Assembly (NCBI RefSeq): GCF_000368565.1 | Contig: NZ_KB849545.1 | Coordinates: 236,304 to 300,303 of the forward strand | Length of the DNA: 64,000 nt | DNA from: Acinetobacter gerneri DSM 14967 = CIP 107464 = MTCC 9824 | GTDB lineage: Bacteria > Pseudomonadota > Gammaproteobacteria > Pseudomonadales > Moraxellaceae | Direction: 5' to 3' | Shown here: piece after piece, positions 1 to 10,781 of the stretch | Numbering within the stretch: position 1 is the first letter of the stretch | How the letters are laid out: the number at the start of each line of letters is the position of its first letter | Position numbers and translations under genes: made by a program | Notes under the pieces: generated by a model | What the model saw: only the letters and a program-made list of their open reading frames with translations | Told to the model about the DNA's origin: nothing | The model's database searches: none

Positions 1-914
1 GTCAAACGCGTATAGTTCGCCATTTCAATAATCGTTGGAATCCCTCGCCCCGGTTCACCAATCATGATGCCCCACGCATTTTGAAACTCAACCTCAGAGC
101 TTGAGTTACTTCGATTGCCGACTTTATCTTTTAAACGTTGCACATTCACGGCGTTTTTACTGCCATCTTGCAAAAATCTAGGCACAAAAAAACAAGCCAA
201 ACTCTCTTGTTCAGTTTTAGCCACCACCAAATGCGCATCACACATTGGCGCTGAAAAAAACCATTTATGCCCAGTGATCAAATATGCCTGCCCTCGGCCA
301 CTTTTCTCAACGGGCACAGCAAAAGTTTCATTGGCTCGGACATCTGATCCCCCTTGCTTTTCAGTCATTCCCATACCTAACCAAATCGACTTTTTCTGGG
401 AAATCGGTAGATCACGCTCATCGTATTCACAAGAAAGGAGTTTTTCTCCTAATTGTTCCCACAAATGAGCTTCCCGCTGAATCAAAGGAATACTGCCTAA
501 AGTCATCGCATTTGGACATAGGTTTCCACATTCAACCTGTCCGCTCAGATAAAAGCGTGCCGCCCAATCGACCCATTTTGATGGGCTCTTTGCTTCGATA
601 AAAGGATGTGCATGTACTGCATATTGGCGGTTGAGTCCCATCCATTTGTGCCAAGCAGGATGAAATTCTAAATAATCAATGCGACGACCACGCGCGTCAA
701 AACTATGTAGCTCTGGGGTATGTCGATTGGCGAGTTCTGCATATTCATAATATTGTTTAGATCCAATTCGCTCTCCAAAATCACGCAATTTTTGCTGGTC
801 TTGGCTACCATATCTATTCAATATTTCATCTAATATTTGATCGCTTTCAAAAACATTATAATCTTGTAATTCATCGACTTGATTTGAGATCTGATGGGTT
901 TGCCATGCATTCAT
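1..914 (-). CDS. AidB-like acyl-CoA dehydrogenase, C-terminus cut by window edge
   Basis: The minus strand is open from the left edge to an ATG at 914, with another in-frame ATG at 944. The product is the N-terminal ~300 residues of an AidB/isovaleryl-CoA dehydrogenase-type flavoprotein. Recognisable segments are the AidB-like start MNAWQTHQISNQ, FDARGRRIDYLEFHPAWH, the flavin-site stretch GMGMTEKQGGSDVRANE and ITGHKWFFSAP. I chose the start at 914 because E. coli AidB also begins within one residue of its WQTH motif. The family oxidises acyl-CoAs; AidB itself is linked to the response to alkylating agents and binds DNA through a C-terminal domain that lies outside this window. It is transcribed divergently from the TetR gene at 992, with only about 80 bp between them, so the two probably share a regulatory region. 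No frameshift was seen over the visible part. Confidence 0.85.
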   Translation of the reverse strand, partial: MNAWQTHQISNQVDELQDYNVFESDQILDEILNRYGSQDQQKLRDFGERIGSKQYYEYAELANRHTPELHSFDARGRRIDYLEFHPAWHKWMGLNRQYAVHAHPFIEAKSPSKWVDWAARFYLSGQVECGNLCPNAMTLGSIPLIQREAHLWEQLGEKLLSCEYDERDLPISQKKSIWLGMGMTEKQGGSDVRANETFAVPVEKSGRGQAYLITGHKWFFSAPMCDAHLVVAKTEQESLACFFVPRFLQDGSKNAVNVQRLKDKVGNRSNSSSEVEFQNAWGIMIGEPGRGIPTIIEMANYTRL

Positions 915-991
915 TTTGATTTCCCAAGCTGTTGTTTTTTCCATTTCAGACCAGTATAAATGAATGTCTAGACCTTGATGTTCGGTTTTAT

Positions 992-1609
992 ATGAAGCAG
1001 CCAACCATACAAGTACGGCGTAAACCCCAGCAATCACGGGCAAAAATGACTCAAGATGCCCTGATTGATACTTTTGTTCGGCTTTTAAATGAAAAACCAG
1101 CCAATGCCATCACGATTCGGGAAATGACCGATATAGCAGGGATTGGGCTGGGTACTTTTTATGAATATTTTAGTAAAAAAGACGATCTCATCGCACTGAT
1201 GATCCATCAACATGTCAAAAATAATGCTGAAACACTGAAAACTTATGCACAAAGCCAAACACAGTTATCCACAAAATTGAGTTGTCAGGACTATTTGGCT
1301 CAAGTGATCCATTTCCAGATCCTACAAGTTGAAGCACAACAACACTTATGGGCACAAACATTTTTATTGGAAAGGCAAATTTCAAGCATTGAAATTTATC
1401 AGAAAAGTTATGTGATGATGATTCAAATGTGGCAGAGTATTTTAGAGCCATATATTGACAATGAAACTGCGTTACAACGTCTAAGTTTGAATGTACAACG
1501 TATTTGCTACGGTTTTATCTCTCAGACTTTATTGATAGAACCTGAGTTTGCAGAATGGGAGGTTTTAGAAGAGGATATTTTGCTCGCATTAAAAGGTCTG
1601 CATTTATAA
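992..1609 (+). CDS. TetR-family transcriptional regulator
   Basis: This 205-residue protein has a TetR-type N-terminal helix-turn-helix: TIREMTDIAGIGLGTFYEYF followed by SKKDDLIALM, at about residues 40-70. The C-terminal ligand domain is all-helical and not recognisable. The reading frame extends upstream to a TTG at 932, but the ATG at 992 puts the usual basic leader (MKQPTIQVRRKPQQSRAK) just ahead of the HTH, so I prefer it. It is divergent from the AidB-like dehydrogenase, the usual arrangement for a local repressor. Its likely targets are its own promoter and that of the dehydrogenase, and the inducer may be an acyl-CoA or fatty acid. Target and ligand are inference; the family assignment is secure. 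Confidence 0.85.
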   Translation: MKQPTIQVRRKPQQSRAKMTQDALIDTFVRLLNEKPANAITIREMTDIAGIGLGTFYEYFSKKDDLIALMIHQHVKNNAETLKTYAQSQTQLSTKLSCQDYLAQVIHFQILQVEAQQHLWAQTFLLERQISSIEIYQKSYVMMIQMWQSILEPYIDNETALQRLSLNVQRICYGFISQTLLIEPEFAEWEVLEEDILLALKGLHL

Positions 1610-1843
1610 TTACTTTTTAGCAGGCTTTCTTGTATGAGCAAAATAGAGCGATATACATCCCAAAATAAAAGGTACTAAAACAAATTTATAATCATCAAAG
1701 TGGTCAAAAACGCGTAAAGGATTATTACACCCTAGACTTGATCCCGTAGAAGACATGCACCCCATCCCACTCAAAAAAAGCCATATAAAAATAGCGATTA
1801 AAATTAGAATCGAACCTATGATTGTAAATAATATTTTCATCAT
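1610..1843 (-). CDS. small two-helix membrane protein, unknown function
   Basis: This 77-residue protein has an N-terminal hydrophobic helix (about residues 4-26) and a second near the C-terminus (about 52-69, VLVPFILGCISLYFA), followed by a short basic tail. A polar loop between them carries two cysteines (GCMSSTGSSLGC). The stop abuts the end of the convergent TetR gene at 1609, so the two 3' ends are back to back with no room for a separate terminator. I do not recognise the family. It is probably real because the hydrophobic pattern and start are good, but it is short. Confidence 0.5.
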   Translation of the reverse strand: MMKILFTIIGSILILIAIFIWLFLSGMGCMSSTGSSLGCNNPLRVFDHFDDYKFVLVPFILGCISLYFAHTRKPAKK

Positions 1844-2061
1844 CTCTAATCTGTAATTTAGGGTTTATTCACTTTGCAAAATAAGCATATCCTTGTTATT
1901 GCCTCACACTTGCTCTACTACGGTGACATAGCTTTTGCAAAACATAAATATCTAATGATATAAATATAAATTGCTAAATAAAAAATATTTCAAAATTTTA
2001 TTAAAATTATATTATTTATATCTATAATAATATTATCACTTTATAAGCTAAAAATGTATTT

Positions 2062-2691
2062 ATGACAAATAATTTAACAGAAAGTAAAATCATGGAAGTT
2101 CTGAACTGGTCGTATGAAAAAGCAGTCAATGGTGTTGCTGGACTCGATTCTGCTTACGATCTAGCTAGTGATTATATGAAAACCAATGACAATCTCTATA
2201 ATCAAACAAATGCATTAATCAGATGGCAAAATACCAAAGCAGGAACCTCTGGATTTTTAACTGGATTAGGTGGAATTATTACTCTGCCAGTAGCTATTCC
2301 TGCAAATATCGCCAGTGTCATGTTTGTTCAAATTCGTATGATTGCTGCGATCGCTCATATGGGTGGGCATAATTTAAATGATGATCGAGTGAAATCGATT
2401 ATATTTATTTGTTTAACAGGAAATGCTGCGAAAGATATCTTAAAAGATGTAGGTATTGTTGTAGGAAAAAAACTTGCTGAAAATGCAATTAAAAATATTA
2501 GTGGGAAAACAATCTATGCGATAAATAAAAAAGTTGGTTTTCGCCTATTAACTAAATTTGGTGAAAAAGGTGCAATTAATTTGGGCAAGGCTATTCCTCT
2601 ATTTGGTGGAATCGTAGGTGCAACGTTTGATTCTGTCACAACGAATACTGTTGGAAATATTGCTAGGGACACATTCATCGTAAAAAAATAG
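2062..2691 (+). CDS. EcsC-family protein
   Basis: This 209-residue protein resembles the EcsC domain family. It has a helical N-terminus, then a glycine-rich hydrophobic segment (FLTGLGGIITLPVAIPANIA, about residues 70-90), a conserved VQIRMIAAIAHMGG stretch, and a C-terminal Gly/Ala-rich part (KAIPLFGGIVGATFDSVTT). EcsC was named from the Bacillus Ecs locus; its biochemical role is unknown and the glycine-rich hydrophobic stretches suggest membrane association. The gene stands alone, preceded by a very AT-rich 218-bp region that should hold its promoter, and it ends at a strong bidirectional terminator shared with katG. Nothing in the context reveals a function. Confidence 0.75.
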   Translation: MTNNLTESKIMEVLNWSYEKAVNGVAGLDSAYDLASDYMKTNDNLYNQTNALIRWQNTKAGTSGFLTGLGGIITLPVAIPANIASVMFVQIRMIAAIAHMGGHNLNDDRVKSIIFICLTGNAAKDILKDVGIVVGKKLAENAIKNISGKTIYAINKKVGFRLLTKFGEKGAINLGKAIPLFGGIVGATFDSVTTNTVGNIARDTFIVKK

Positions 2692-2702
2692 TATCTATCA
2701 AT

Positions 2703-2728
2703 AAAAAACCGCCCTTAGGCGGTTTTTT
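2703..2728. terminator. bidirectional intrinsic terminator between the EcsC gene and katG
   Basis: A perfect hairpin: AAAAAACCGCC, loop CTTA, GGCGGTTTTTT. It has a U-tract in both directions and serves the plus-strand EcsC gene and the minus-strand katG. Confidence 0.9.
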
Positions 2729-2742
2729 ATATTTTAAATCAA

Positions 2743-4929
<2,187 letters not shown>

Positions 4930-5070
4930 TTATTCTCCAAAAATCAAGTAATTTTTCACTTAAAATAGAACCGTTAATTCTTTACCTACTCTTCCAAAAT
5001 AGCTGTTTTTGATGACAATCTAAAGCGGATTTAACAAATAGACATAATCGAATTAGCCAATCCAAATAAA

Positions 5071-5086
5071 AAATACGATCGTATTT
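5071..5086. promoter_or_regulatory. 16-bp perfect palindrome, candidate operator
   Basis: AAATACGATCGTATTT is a perfect inverted repeat about 150 bp upstream of the katG start. It has the size of a homodimeric repressor site (TetR, MarR or similar), but no partner regulator lies next to it. The regulatory role is inferred from symmetry only. Confidence 0.35.
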
Positions 5087-5255
5087 ACAACAAAATAGAT
5101 TTATTCTTTTCAATTGTTATTGATAATTTAAAAACTTATCGACACATCCTTGTTTTATTGTCTACAAAATCGGATACATTTCACACTTTTCATGTATTTT
5201 CAATTTACAATTTCATAACAGGTTTCAATGATTTTGAGCCTTATTTTCCATCAAA

Positions 5256-5297
5256 TAAAAAAAAATAGATGTAGTAATTTCAAATAACTACATCTAT
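5256..5297 (-). terminator. intrinsic terminator of the CDF/metallo-hydrolase unit
   Basis: ATAGATGTAG (5265-5274) pairs with CTACATCTAT (5288-5297), and the inner bases extend the stem. Read on the minus strand it is followed by a run of ten T residues. It lies 66 bp after the stop of the metallo-hydrolase gene. Confidence 0.75.
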
Positions 5298-5363
5298 CCC
5301 ATGTGTTTTATTTCACAGCCGATCTATTTCCATCAGCAATCAGTTTTGCTGATCAAAATAATC

Positions 5364-6497
5364 TTAAACAATCAAGCGTCGCCCTTCTCGCACGCAATAA
5401 AATGGGTTGAGTAATTTTGACTGTTTTTTCATGGTCAAGGTCAAATCATGCTCAGGTTGTTCTCGTGCCTCGTCCGTCAACTGGAAAGTCCGATAATGGA
5501 TCGCCAATGAGCGTTTTGCATTGAGATCCAAGTGTGCTTGAAAAGCGTCCTGTGGATTCATGTGCATATAACGCATCAATTTTCTTGGCTCATAGGCTCC
5601 TATCGGTAACAATGCCACGCGTGGTGCACCTAAGCGTTGATGAATTTCTTTGAAATGTGAGGCATAGCCTGTATCCCCTGCAAAGAAACAATGCCCATGC
5701 TCAGAAATAATCGAAAATCCGCCCCAAAGCGCATAGTTTTGATCACGTAAACCACGTCCCGATCCATGCTGTGCTGGGGTATAAACCAGTTTTAGGTCAT
5801 GTAACAATGCTGACTGCCACCAGTCCATTTCAATAACACGAAATTCTTTAGGCAAATAATAAGCATTGCCCAGTCCTGTATAGATCGGCATTTTAAATTT
5901 GTTGTGCAACCATCTTAAGCTTGCGATATCCATATGATCATAATGGTTATGACTTAATAAGACCGCATGGATTTCTGGCAAATCTTCGAGTGCTATGCCT
6001 GCAGGGCAAACGCGTTTCGGTCCTCGCCCTTGTTTCGGACTCACATGTTCTGCCCAAACAGGATCAGTCAAAAAGTTGTACGGTCCAATTTGCAACAATA
6101 CCGTTGCATGCCCAACGAACCACACTTGCCAATCATTTTTATCAGCTTGAGGTCGATTTTGTGGCAACGCTTTTTTGACTGCAAAAAAGTCAGCATATTC
6201 TTTTTGCTTATCGACTTTCCAAGTATATGACTTGCGAAATAACAGCCATTTAAACAAATCATTACGACTTCTACCCTCTGGTTTTGGGGTCAAATTGGTA
6301 AAGCGTAAACCATTATGATTCGGGGTATGTGGCGTTATTTTAGGAGGTTTAGACCAAACATGGGACATACACTCTTCAGTCGGAATTTGAAAATGCAAAG
6401 TCTGATCTGGCAAAGGAAGTTGTTTTTCCTTTGCTTCGACCTGTTCAGTTTCTGCTGAGCTTTGTAGCTCTTGTTCATCGCGCATTTCTTTCGACAT
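5364..6497 (-). CDS. metallo-beta-lactamase-fold hydrolase (NAPE-PLD/RomA type)
   Basis: This 377-residue protein belongs to the COG2220-type MBL-fold hydrolases related to N-acylphosphatidylethanolamine phospholipase D and RomA. The zinc-binding motif is LSHNHYDHMD, followed by FAGDTGYASHF with the metal-bridging Asp, and a C-terminal His in SLAIHYRTFQLTD. The N-terminal ~50 residues are charged and not part of the fold. I start it at the ATG at 6497, two bases after the stop of the upstream CDF gene, rather than at 6533 inside that gene; this spacing implies translational coupling. Its substrate is unknown, with phospholipid or phosphodiester cleavage as the family-based guess. Pairing with a cation transporter fits a metal-dependent enzyme but does not prove a link. 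Confidence 0.8.
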   Translation of the reverse strand: MSKEMRDEQELQSSAETEQVEAKEKQLPLPDQTLHFQIPTEECMSHVWSKPPKITPHTPNHNGLRFTNLTPKPEGRSRNDLFKWLLFRKSYTWKVDKQKEYADFFAVKKALPQNRPQADKNDWQVWFVGHATVLLQIGPYNFLTDPVWAEHVSPKQGRGPKRVCPAGIALEDLPEIHAVLLSHNHYDHMDIASLRWLHNKFKMPIYTGLGNAYYLPKEFRVIEMDWWQSALLHDLKLVYTPAQHGSGRGLRDQNYALWGGFSIISEHGHCFFAGDTGYASHFKEIHQRLGAPRVALLPIGAYEPRKLMRYMHMNPQDAFQAHLDLNAKRSLAIHYRTFQLTDEAREQPEHDLTLTMKKQSKLLNPFYCVREGRRLIV

Positions 6498-6499
6498 TA

Positions 6500-7438
6500 C
6501 TACTCTAAACGTCCTTTCATTTTTTCTTGCCACACCTTTTGTGTTTGGGGCTTGATAAATAACGCCACAATCTCAGGATGGATTTGTTTAATTTTGGCTT
6601 CGATACGATTCACACAAGCCTCGATATCATCTGAAGTCAAATTGTCTTTAAACTCTAAACTCAATGACGCAATCACTTGATGTGCACCCATTTGTTCAGT
6701 CAAAACGCCATTTGCCGATTGCACAGCAAAATCATCTTGAGCGACCTGCAAAACATTATGTCTTAATTTAGGGTCTGCTGTTTCACCAAGTAATAATCCT
6801 TTAGTCTCTCTGGCTAATAAAAATGCAGATATTGCCAAAACAATCCCGATGAGGATAGATGCCACCCCATCCAAAATCGGCATGTGTAACATTTGTGCTA
6901 AGAAAATGCCGATCAATGCGATCAGCAAACCAATCAATGCGGCTGAATCTTCAAATAAAACAGTAAATGTAGTTGGATCTTTGCTGCGGCGAAATGCTTC
7001 AAAGTAGCCCAAACGCCCTTTGGTTTTCTTAAATGTTTTCAATGCCACAAACCATGAAGTTCCTTCACAAAGCATAGCAATGATCAAAACAATATAATTA
7101 ACCATAGGCGAAGACATTTCTTCAGGCTGGCGAATATGTTGAATGCCCTGATAAATCGACACAATTGCACCTAAAGCAAAGACCAATAAGGCAACGATAA
7201 ATGCCCAAAAATACAGTTCACGCCCATAGCCAAATGGATGCTTTGCATTTGCAGGTTGTTGTGATTTTTTTAAGCCGTGTAAAAGTAAGACTTCATTTAA
7301 AGTATCCACCACCGAGTGGATTGCTTCACTGAGCATTGCTGAACTGTTGGTTATATAAGCTGCAACAAACTTAACCAATGCAATCATCAGATTGCCTGCA
7401 AGTGCAGCATAGACAACCAGTTTGTTTGAATCCGCCAT
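6500..7438 (-). CDS. cation diffusion facilitator family transporter
   Basis: This 312-residue inner-membrane protein has six predicted helices in the N-terminal ~210 residues and a cytoplasmic C-terminal domain, as in CDF proteins that exchange divalent cations for protons. HSVVDTLNEVLLL is the helix-2 metal motif (HxxxD) and FEDSAALIGLLIA belongs to helix 5. It differs from zinc-specific ZitB/CzcD in lacking a His-rich loop, so the ion (Zn, Fe, Mn or Co) cannot be told from sequence. It is the first gene of a two-gene unit with the MBL-fold hydrolase. The 264 bp upstream holds its promoter and a parS-like palindrome. Confidence 0.85.
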   Translation of the reverse strand: MADSNKLVVYAALAGNLMIALVKFVAAYITNSSAMLSEAIHSVVDTLNEVLLLHGLKKSQQPANAKHPFGYGRELYFWAFIVALLVFALGAIVSIYQGIQHIRQPEEMSSPMVNYIVLIIAMLCEGTSWFVALKTFKKTKGRLGYFEAFRRSKDPTTFTVLFEDSAALIGLLIALIGIFLAQMLHMPILDGVASILIGIVLAISAFLLARETKGLLLGETADPKLRHNVLQVAQDDFAVQSANGVLTEQMGAHQVIASLSLEFKDNLTSDDIEACVNRIEAKIKQIHPEIVALFIKPQTQKVWQEKMKGRLE

Positions 7439-7623
7439 TCAATTTTGGTCCTGATATTTTATGATCAAAAACGTTCATTTATTTTTAATTTTGATCTCGT
7501 TCATTTTAACCAATCCGCCTTGCTCAGTTTTTTATTTTTTGTATGTTGATTGCATGTAGTTGTATAAATACTCGCCATTTAAAGCTTTTTATTTTTCATG
7601 GATTTTTATTTCTTTTAAATCAA

Positions 7624-7639
7624 TGTTCCACATGAAACA
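7624..7639. other. parS-like palindrome
   Basis: TGTTCCACATGAAACA differs at one central base (ACAT for ACGT) from the widely conserved chromosomal ParB-binding site TGTTCCACGTGAAACA. It sits in a non-coding gap between the CDF promoter and the hcaD terminator. Whether ParB binds it is unknown, because central changes usually weaken binding. Confidence 0.4.
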
Positions 7640-7648
7640 TTTAATAAA

Positions 7649-7680
7649 TAAAAAGAGAGCATGTCGCTCTCTTTTTATTT
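7649..7680. terminator. intrinsic terminator after hcaD
   Basis: AAAAAGAGAGC, loop ATGTC, GCTCTCTTTTT: an 11-bp perfect stem with A/T tracts on both sides, about 25 bp beyond the hcaD stop. It ends the hcaEFCB-mhpB-hcaD transcript. Confidence 0.9.
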
Positions 7681-7702
7681 TACTTTGATTTAAGTAAAAA
7701 AA

Positions 7703-8926
7703 TTAAGCAATTTTTCGTAAATCTTGTGTCATATCTAAGTGTTTTTCTGCTTCAAAAGCAGTGTTTTTACTGATCATTTTTTTCAAATGGCGCATGTCTT
7801 TTGCTGCATTGACAGTAATACCTGCAACGATTTGATCATCATTGACACCAAACATCACAAATGAAGAATCTGCGCCTTGATCTACATCCATTTCACCACG
7901 GATATGCCAAGTTTGTGCAGCCATATCACCTACAAATTGGAAGTTGATATTCAATTGATCTGTCCAGAACCATGCTGGATTTGCTTTTGGATGTTCAACG
8001 CCCATGACATGTCGTGCAAAAATACCTGCTTGTAAGTTGGCATTTTCCCAAGTTTCGACACGGCGATAGACGCCATCGGCACGAAGCTGTGTTGCCACAT
8101 CGCCTGCAGCATAAATATCGGCATTCGAGGTCTGGCAGTTTTCATTTACTTTTACCGCAAAATCCACATCTAAACTGGCTTCGATTGCAAGTTCAGCATT
8201 TGGAATAATGCCGATTCCATAAACCACAGCATCGGCAAATAACTGTTCACCATTTTCTAAAGTGATCAGTACTTCTTCACCGCGAAGTTCTGCATTTGCA
8301 ACTTTTGTAGATAAGCGTACATCAATACCTTTGGCACGATGTTGTTCAAGTAAAAATTCACTTAATACTGTAGGTGAACAACGCCCCATCACCATTGGAC
8401 CTTGTTCAATCACGGTCACTGAACAATCTTTAAAACGTGCTGATGACGCAAGCTCCAAACCAATCACACCACCACCAATCATGATGATGCGTTTCCCTGC
8501 TTGCAATACTGGAACAAGGGCTTGTGAATCTTCTAGATTACGTAAGGTATAAATATGTTTGCCCAAAGCATCCAAGTATGGCAAACGACGTGCAGCACCA
8601 CCAGTTGCAAGTAACAACTTGTCGTAACTCAATCGCTCACCATTTGCCAATACGATGCTGTGATCTTCAGCATGGATTTTTTGCACAGCATTGCCACGAA
8701 TCACATCAACATTGAGTTGTTGCAACTTTTCTGCTGATAAAATTTCAACTTTTGTGCTTTCTGGTTTTAGGATCACATCTTTGGATAATGGCGGACGCTC
8801 ATAAGGCAGATGCGCTTCATCACCAACCAAGATGATTTTGCCTTCGTATTTGTTGGCACGAAGTTCTAAAATCGCGCTGGCACCTGCTTGACCAGCGCCA
8901 ACGATAATGATGGTTTGAGCGCTCAT
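7703..8926 (-). CDS. hcaD: 3-phenylpropionate dioxygenase ferredoxin reductase HcaD
   Basis: This 407-residue FAD enzyme passes electrons from NADH to the Rieske ferredoxin HcaC for the ring-hydroxylating dioxygenase. The FAD-binding GAGQAGASAILELR is at residues ~8-21, the NAD-binding GGGVIGLELA at ~150, and the second FAD contact is IYAAGDVA. The C-terminal domain of ~80 residues is typical of oxygenase-coupled reductases. The length is close to E. coli HcaD. It is the last gene of the operon, 10 bp after mhpB, and is followed by a strong terminator. Similar reductases serve biphenyl and toluene dioxygenases, so the HcaD name rests on the neighbouring HcaE/F/C/B. Confidence 0.9.
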   Translation of the reverse strand: MSAQTIIIVGAGQAGASAILELRANKYEGKIILVGDEAHLPYERPPLSKDVILKPESTKVEILSAEKLQQLNVDVIRGNAVQKIHAEDHSIVLANGERLSYDKLLLATGGAARRLPYLDALGKHIYTLRNLEDSQALVPVLQAGKRIIMIGGGVIGLELASSARFKDCSVTVIEQGPMVMGRCSPTVLSEFLLEQHRAKGIDVRLSTKVANAELRGEEVLITLENGEQLFADAVVYGIGIIPNAELAIEASLDVDFAVKVNENCQTSNADIYAAGDVATQLRADGVYRRVETWENANLQAGIFARHVMGVEHPKANPAWFWTDQLNINFQFVGDMAAQTWHIRGEMDVDQGADSSFVMFGVNDDQIVAGITVNAAKDMRHLKKMISKNTAFEAEKHLDMTQDLRKIA

Positions 8927-8936
8927 ATTTGATTCC

Positions 8937-9896
8937 TTAATCTTTCAATTCGGCAGATACAATGCCAAAACCCGCGATCCATTCACTAATCGCTTGATAG
9001 CAATGAATGGTCATGTCGTATTCACCTAACTCTGAAAATGCAGCAAATGCCGCCATCCAAGCACGTACTTCCTGACCACCACGACCACCTTCTTTGCGAA
9101 TATCATCTTCGGTCATGGCTTCTAATGCTGCAAAATCAGCACGTTGAAATTTATCGAGTAAAGCCAAATCCCATTCAGGATTTAAAGGGACGGATACAGA
9201 TTTGTCTCCAGCCGCTAAACGTTGACCGACTGAGATAATTTTTGCTTGGCGATTGGCACGAGATTCAGCTGTTGGATTGCGTCCACAAATCAAAAACTCT
9301 TCGACTTCTGGAGGTACTGAACCCATTTGTGGTGTCGGTGGATCATGTGACAATCCGCCTGTTCCCAAGACTAAAACGCGTTCATTTTCGAGGTTTAATG
9401 ATTTGATAAATTGTCCAACTGCACGGCCCAAAGCAATGGTACGTTTAGTCGTTGGCATTGGAGCTGCCGCACCATTCACAAAAATAGGAATGGTCGGATA
9501 ACGGTTTAATTGACCATTGCACAAAAAATGTAAAGGTTGAGTCACACCATGATCGGCTTGCATCCGATATGAATACGAAACATCCACACCTTCATCAAGC
9601 ACTTTACGTACCAATGCGATCGCACGTGTTTCAGGAACTTGGATTTCACCGGGACCATAATCCCAATCCCCTGCCGCAGTTGCACGGATACCCACGCAAA
9701 AACTTGGCATAAGATCGTAAAAGAAACCATTAAAATGATCGGGACCAAATGAAATAATCAAGGTTGGATCATAGTCCTGAACTTGCTGAGCCAATTTTGC
9801 AAAAGTTTCACGCACTTTTAATTCTTGAGAATGGTCTTGCGGCGAAGCAAATTCCATTAAAGGGCTATGTGAAGCACAAATAAGTTTTACGGTCAT
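8937..9896 (-). CDS. mhpB: 2,3-dihydroxyphenylpropionate 1,2-dioxygenase MhpB
   Basis: An extradiol (type III, LigB superfamily) ring-cleavage enzyme of 319 residues. Using Fe(II) it opens 2,3-dihydroxyphenylpropionate (or the cinnamate analogue) between the hydroxyl and side-chain carbons. Diagnostic segments are CASHSPLMEFA at the N-terminus, FGPDHFNGFFYDLMP, the catalytic-His region MQADHGVTQPLHFL and GTGGLSHDPPTP; the C-terminus (PEWDLALLDKF to ISEWIAGFGIVSAEL) also matches E. coli MhpB closely. A GGAG box lies just upstream of the ATG. Its position is unusual: in E. coli mhpB sits in the mhp operon, but here it lies inside the hca operon between hcaB and hcaD. Confidence 0.95.
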   Translation of the reverse strand: MTVKLICASHSPLMEFASPQDHSQELKVRETFAKLAQQVQDYDPTLIISFGPDHFNGFFYDLMPSFCVGIRATAAGDWDYGPGEIQVPETRAIALVRKVLDEGVDVSYSYRMQADHGVTQPLHFLCNGQLNRYPTIPIFVNGAAAPMPTTKRTIALGRAVGQFIKSLNLENERVLVLGTGGLSHDPPTPQMGSVPPEVEEFLICGRNPTAESRANRQAKIISVGQRLAAGDKSVSVPLNPEWDLALLDKFQRADFAALEAMTEDDIRKEGGRGGQEVRAWMAAFAAFSELGEYDMTIHCYQAISEWIAGFGIVSAELKD

Positions 9897-9912
9897 GTTT
9901 GACTCCGAAACA

Positions 9913-9932
9913 AAGGCAGTGAGTCCTGCCTT
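9913..9932 (-). other. intercistronic hairpin between hcaB and mhpB
   Basis: AAGGCAG, 6-nt loop, CTGCCTT: a perfect 7-bp stem in the 67-bp gap before mhpB. There is no U-tract, so it is more likely an RNA processing or stability element than a terminator. This gap is the longest inside the operon. Confidence 0.45.
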
Positions 9933-9963
9933 ATTAGTCCTTTACTTGAGAGATATTAGAGTC

Positions 9964-10779
9964 TTACTCGTCAAAAAATCCTGCACGAGGTTGACGTAAA
10001 CCACGAATCCCGAGTCCACATTCAGCATTGATGAGTACACCTGTGAGTGGACGGTTATTTTGACGAGAAGCAAGCAATACATAAGAACCTGTCATATCTT
10101 CAGGCTCAGGTAAGAAGTTTAGAGGCATTCCCCTAGCGATTTTCTCAGGATCACGAGCATCGAGCAGACCAAGCTTTTCTTGACCCAATGATGCTGCACC
10201 TTTGATATTGACATTCATACCTGATGGAGCAACCGCATTCACTCGTACTTTAGGCGCAAGTTCATAGGCTAATTCTTTCATTACACCGACTCCTGCATGC
10301 TTAGATGCAGTGTAGATCGGGCCTCCGCCTGCTGAGTACAGTGCCGAATTAGACAAAGTAAATATGATAGAACCGTTAGAATCTATCAATGCATCCAATG
10401 CAGCTTTCGCACCTAAAATGAGTGATTTGGTATTGATTCCCATAATCTCATCAAAGGCTTTGTCCAGTTGCTCACCCGACATATTGACGATATCCGCATA
10501 ATGGTCCCAGATTCCCGCATTACCAACGAAACAATCGAGTTTTCCAAAGCGTTCAACTGTGGCATTGACTGCACGAACATTGTCAGCAAAGTTTGCAACA
10601 TCACCCGCAACAGTAACAATTTTGTCCCCGAAACGTTTGTTCAATGCATCGACTTTTTCTTGTGAGCGTTGCAATACGCCGACATGTGCGCCTTCTTCTA
10701 AAAAGCGCTCGACCAAAGCCAAACCCAGACCAGAACCACCACCTGTGATCAGTGCGACTTCACCTTCAAGCCATCCCAT
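9964..10779 (-). CDS. hcaB: 3-phenylpropionate-dihydrodiol dehydrogenase HcaB
   Basis: A short-chain dehydrogenase of 271 residues that oxidises the cis-dihydrodiol made by the dioxygenase to the catechol, yielding NADH. The N-terminal cofactor motif is TGGGSGLGLALVERF, NAGIWDH follows strand 4, and the catalytic Ser/Tyr/Lys set includes YTASKHAGVGV. Length and C-terminus (GVLINAECGLGIRGLRQPRAG) match E. coli HcaB. I start it at the ATG at 10779, which has a strong GGAGG box seven bases upstream, rather than the TTG at 10785. That box lies at the end of hcaC, whose stop is 2 bp away. It is the fourth gene of the operon. Confidence 0.93.
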   Translation of the reverse strand: MGWLEGEVALITGGGSGLGLALVERFLEEGAHVGVLQRSQEKVDALNKRFGDKIVTVAGDVANFADNVRAVNATVERFGKLDCFVGNAGIWDHYADIVNMSGEQLDKAFDEIMGINTKSLILGAKAALDALIDSNGSIIFTLSNSALYSAGGGPIYTASKHAGVGVMKELAYELAPKVRVNAVAPSGMNVNIKGAASLGQEKLGLLDARDPEKIARGMPLNFLPEPEDMTGSYVLLASRQNNRPLTGVLINAECGLGIRGLRQPRAGFFDE

Positions 10780-10781
10780 GC

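Noticed and set aside
115..601. Two plus-strand open frames at the left end
   Set aside because: The minus strand encodes a clear AidB-like acyl-CoA dehydrogenase throughout; these are shadow frames.
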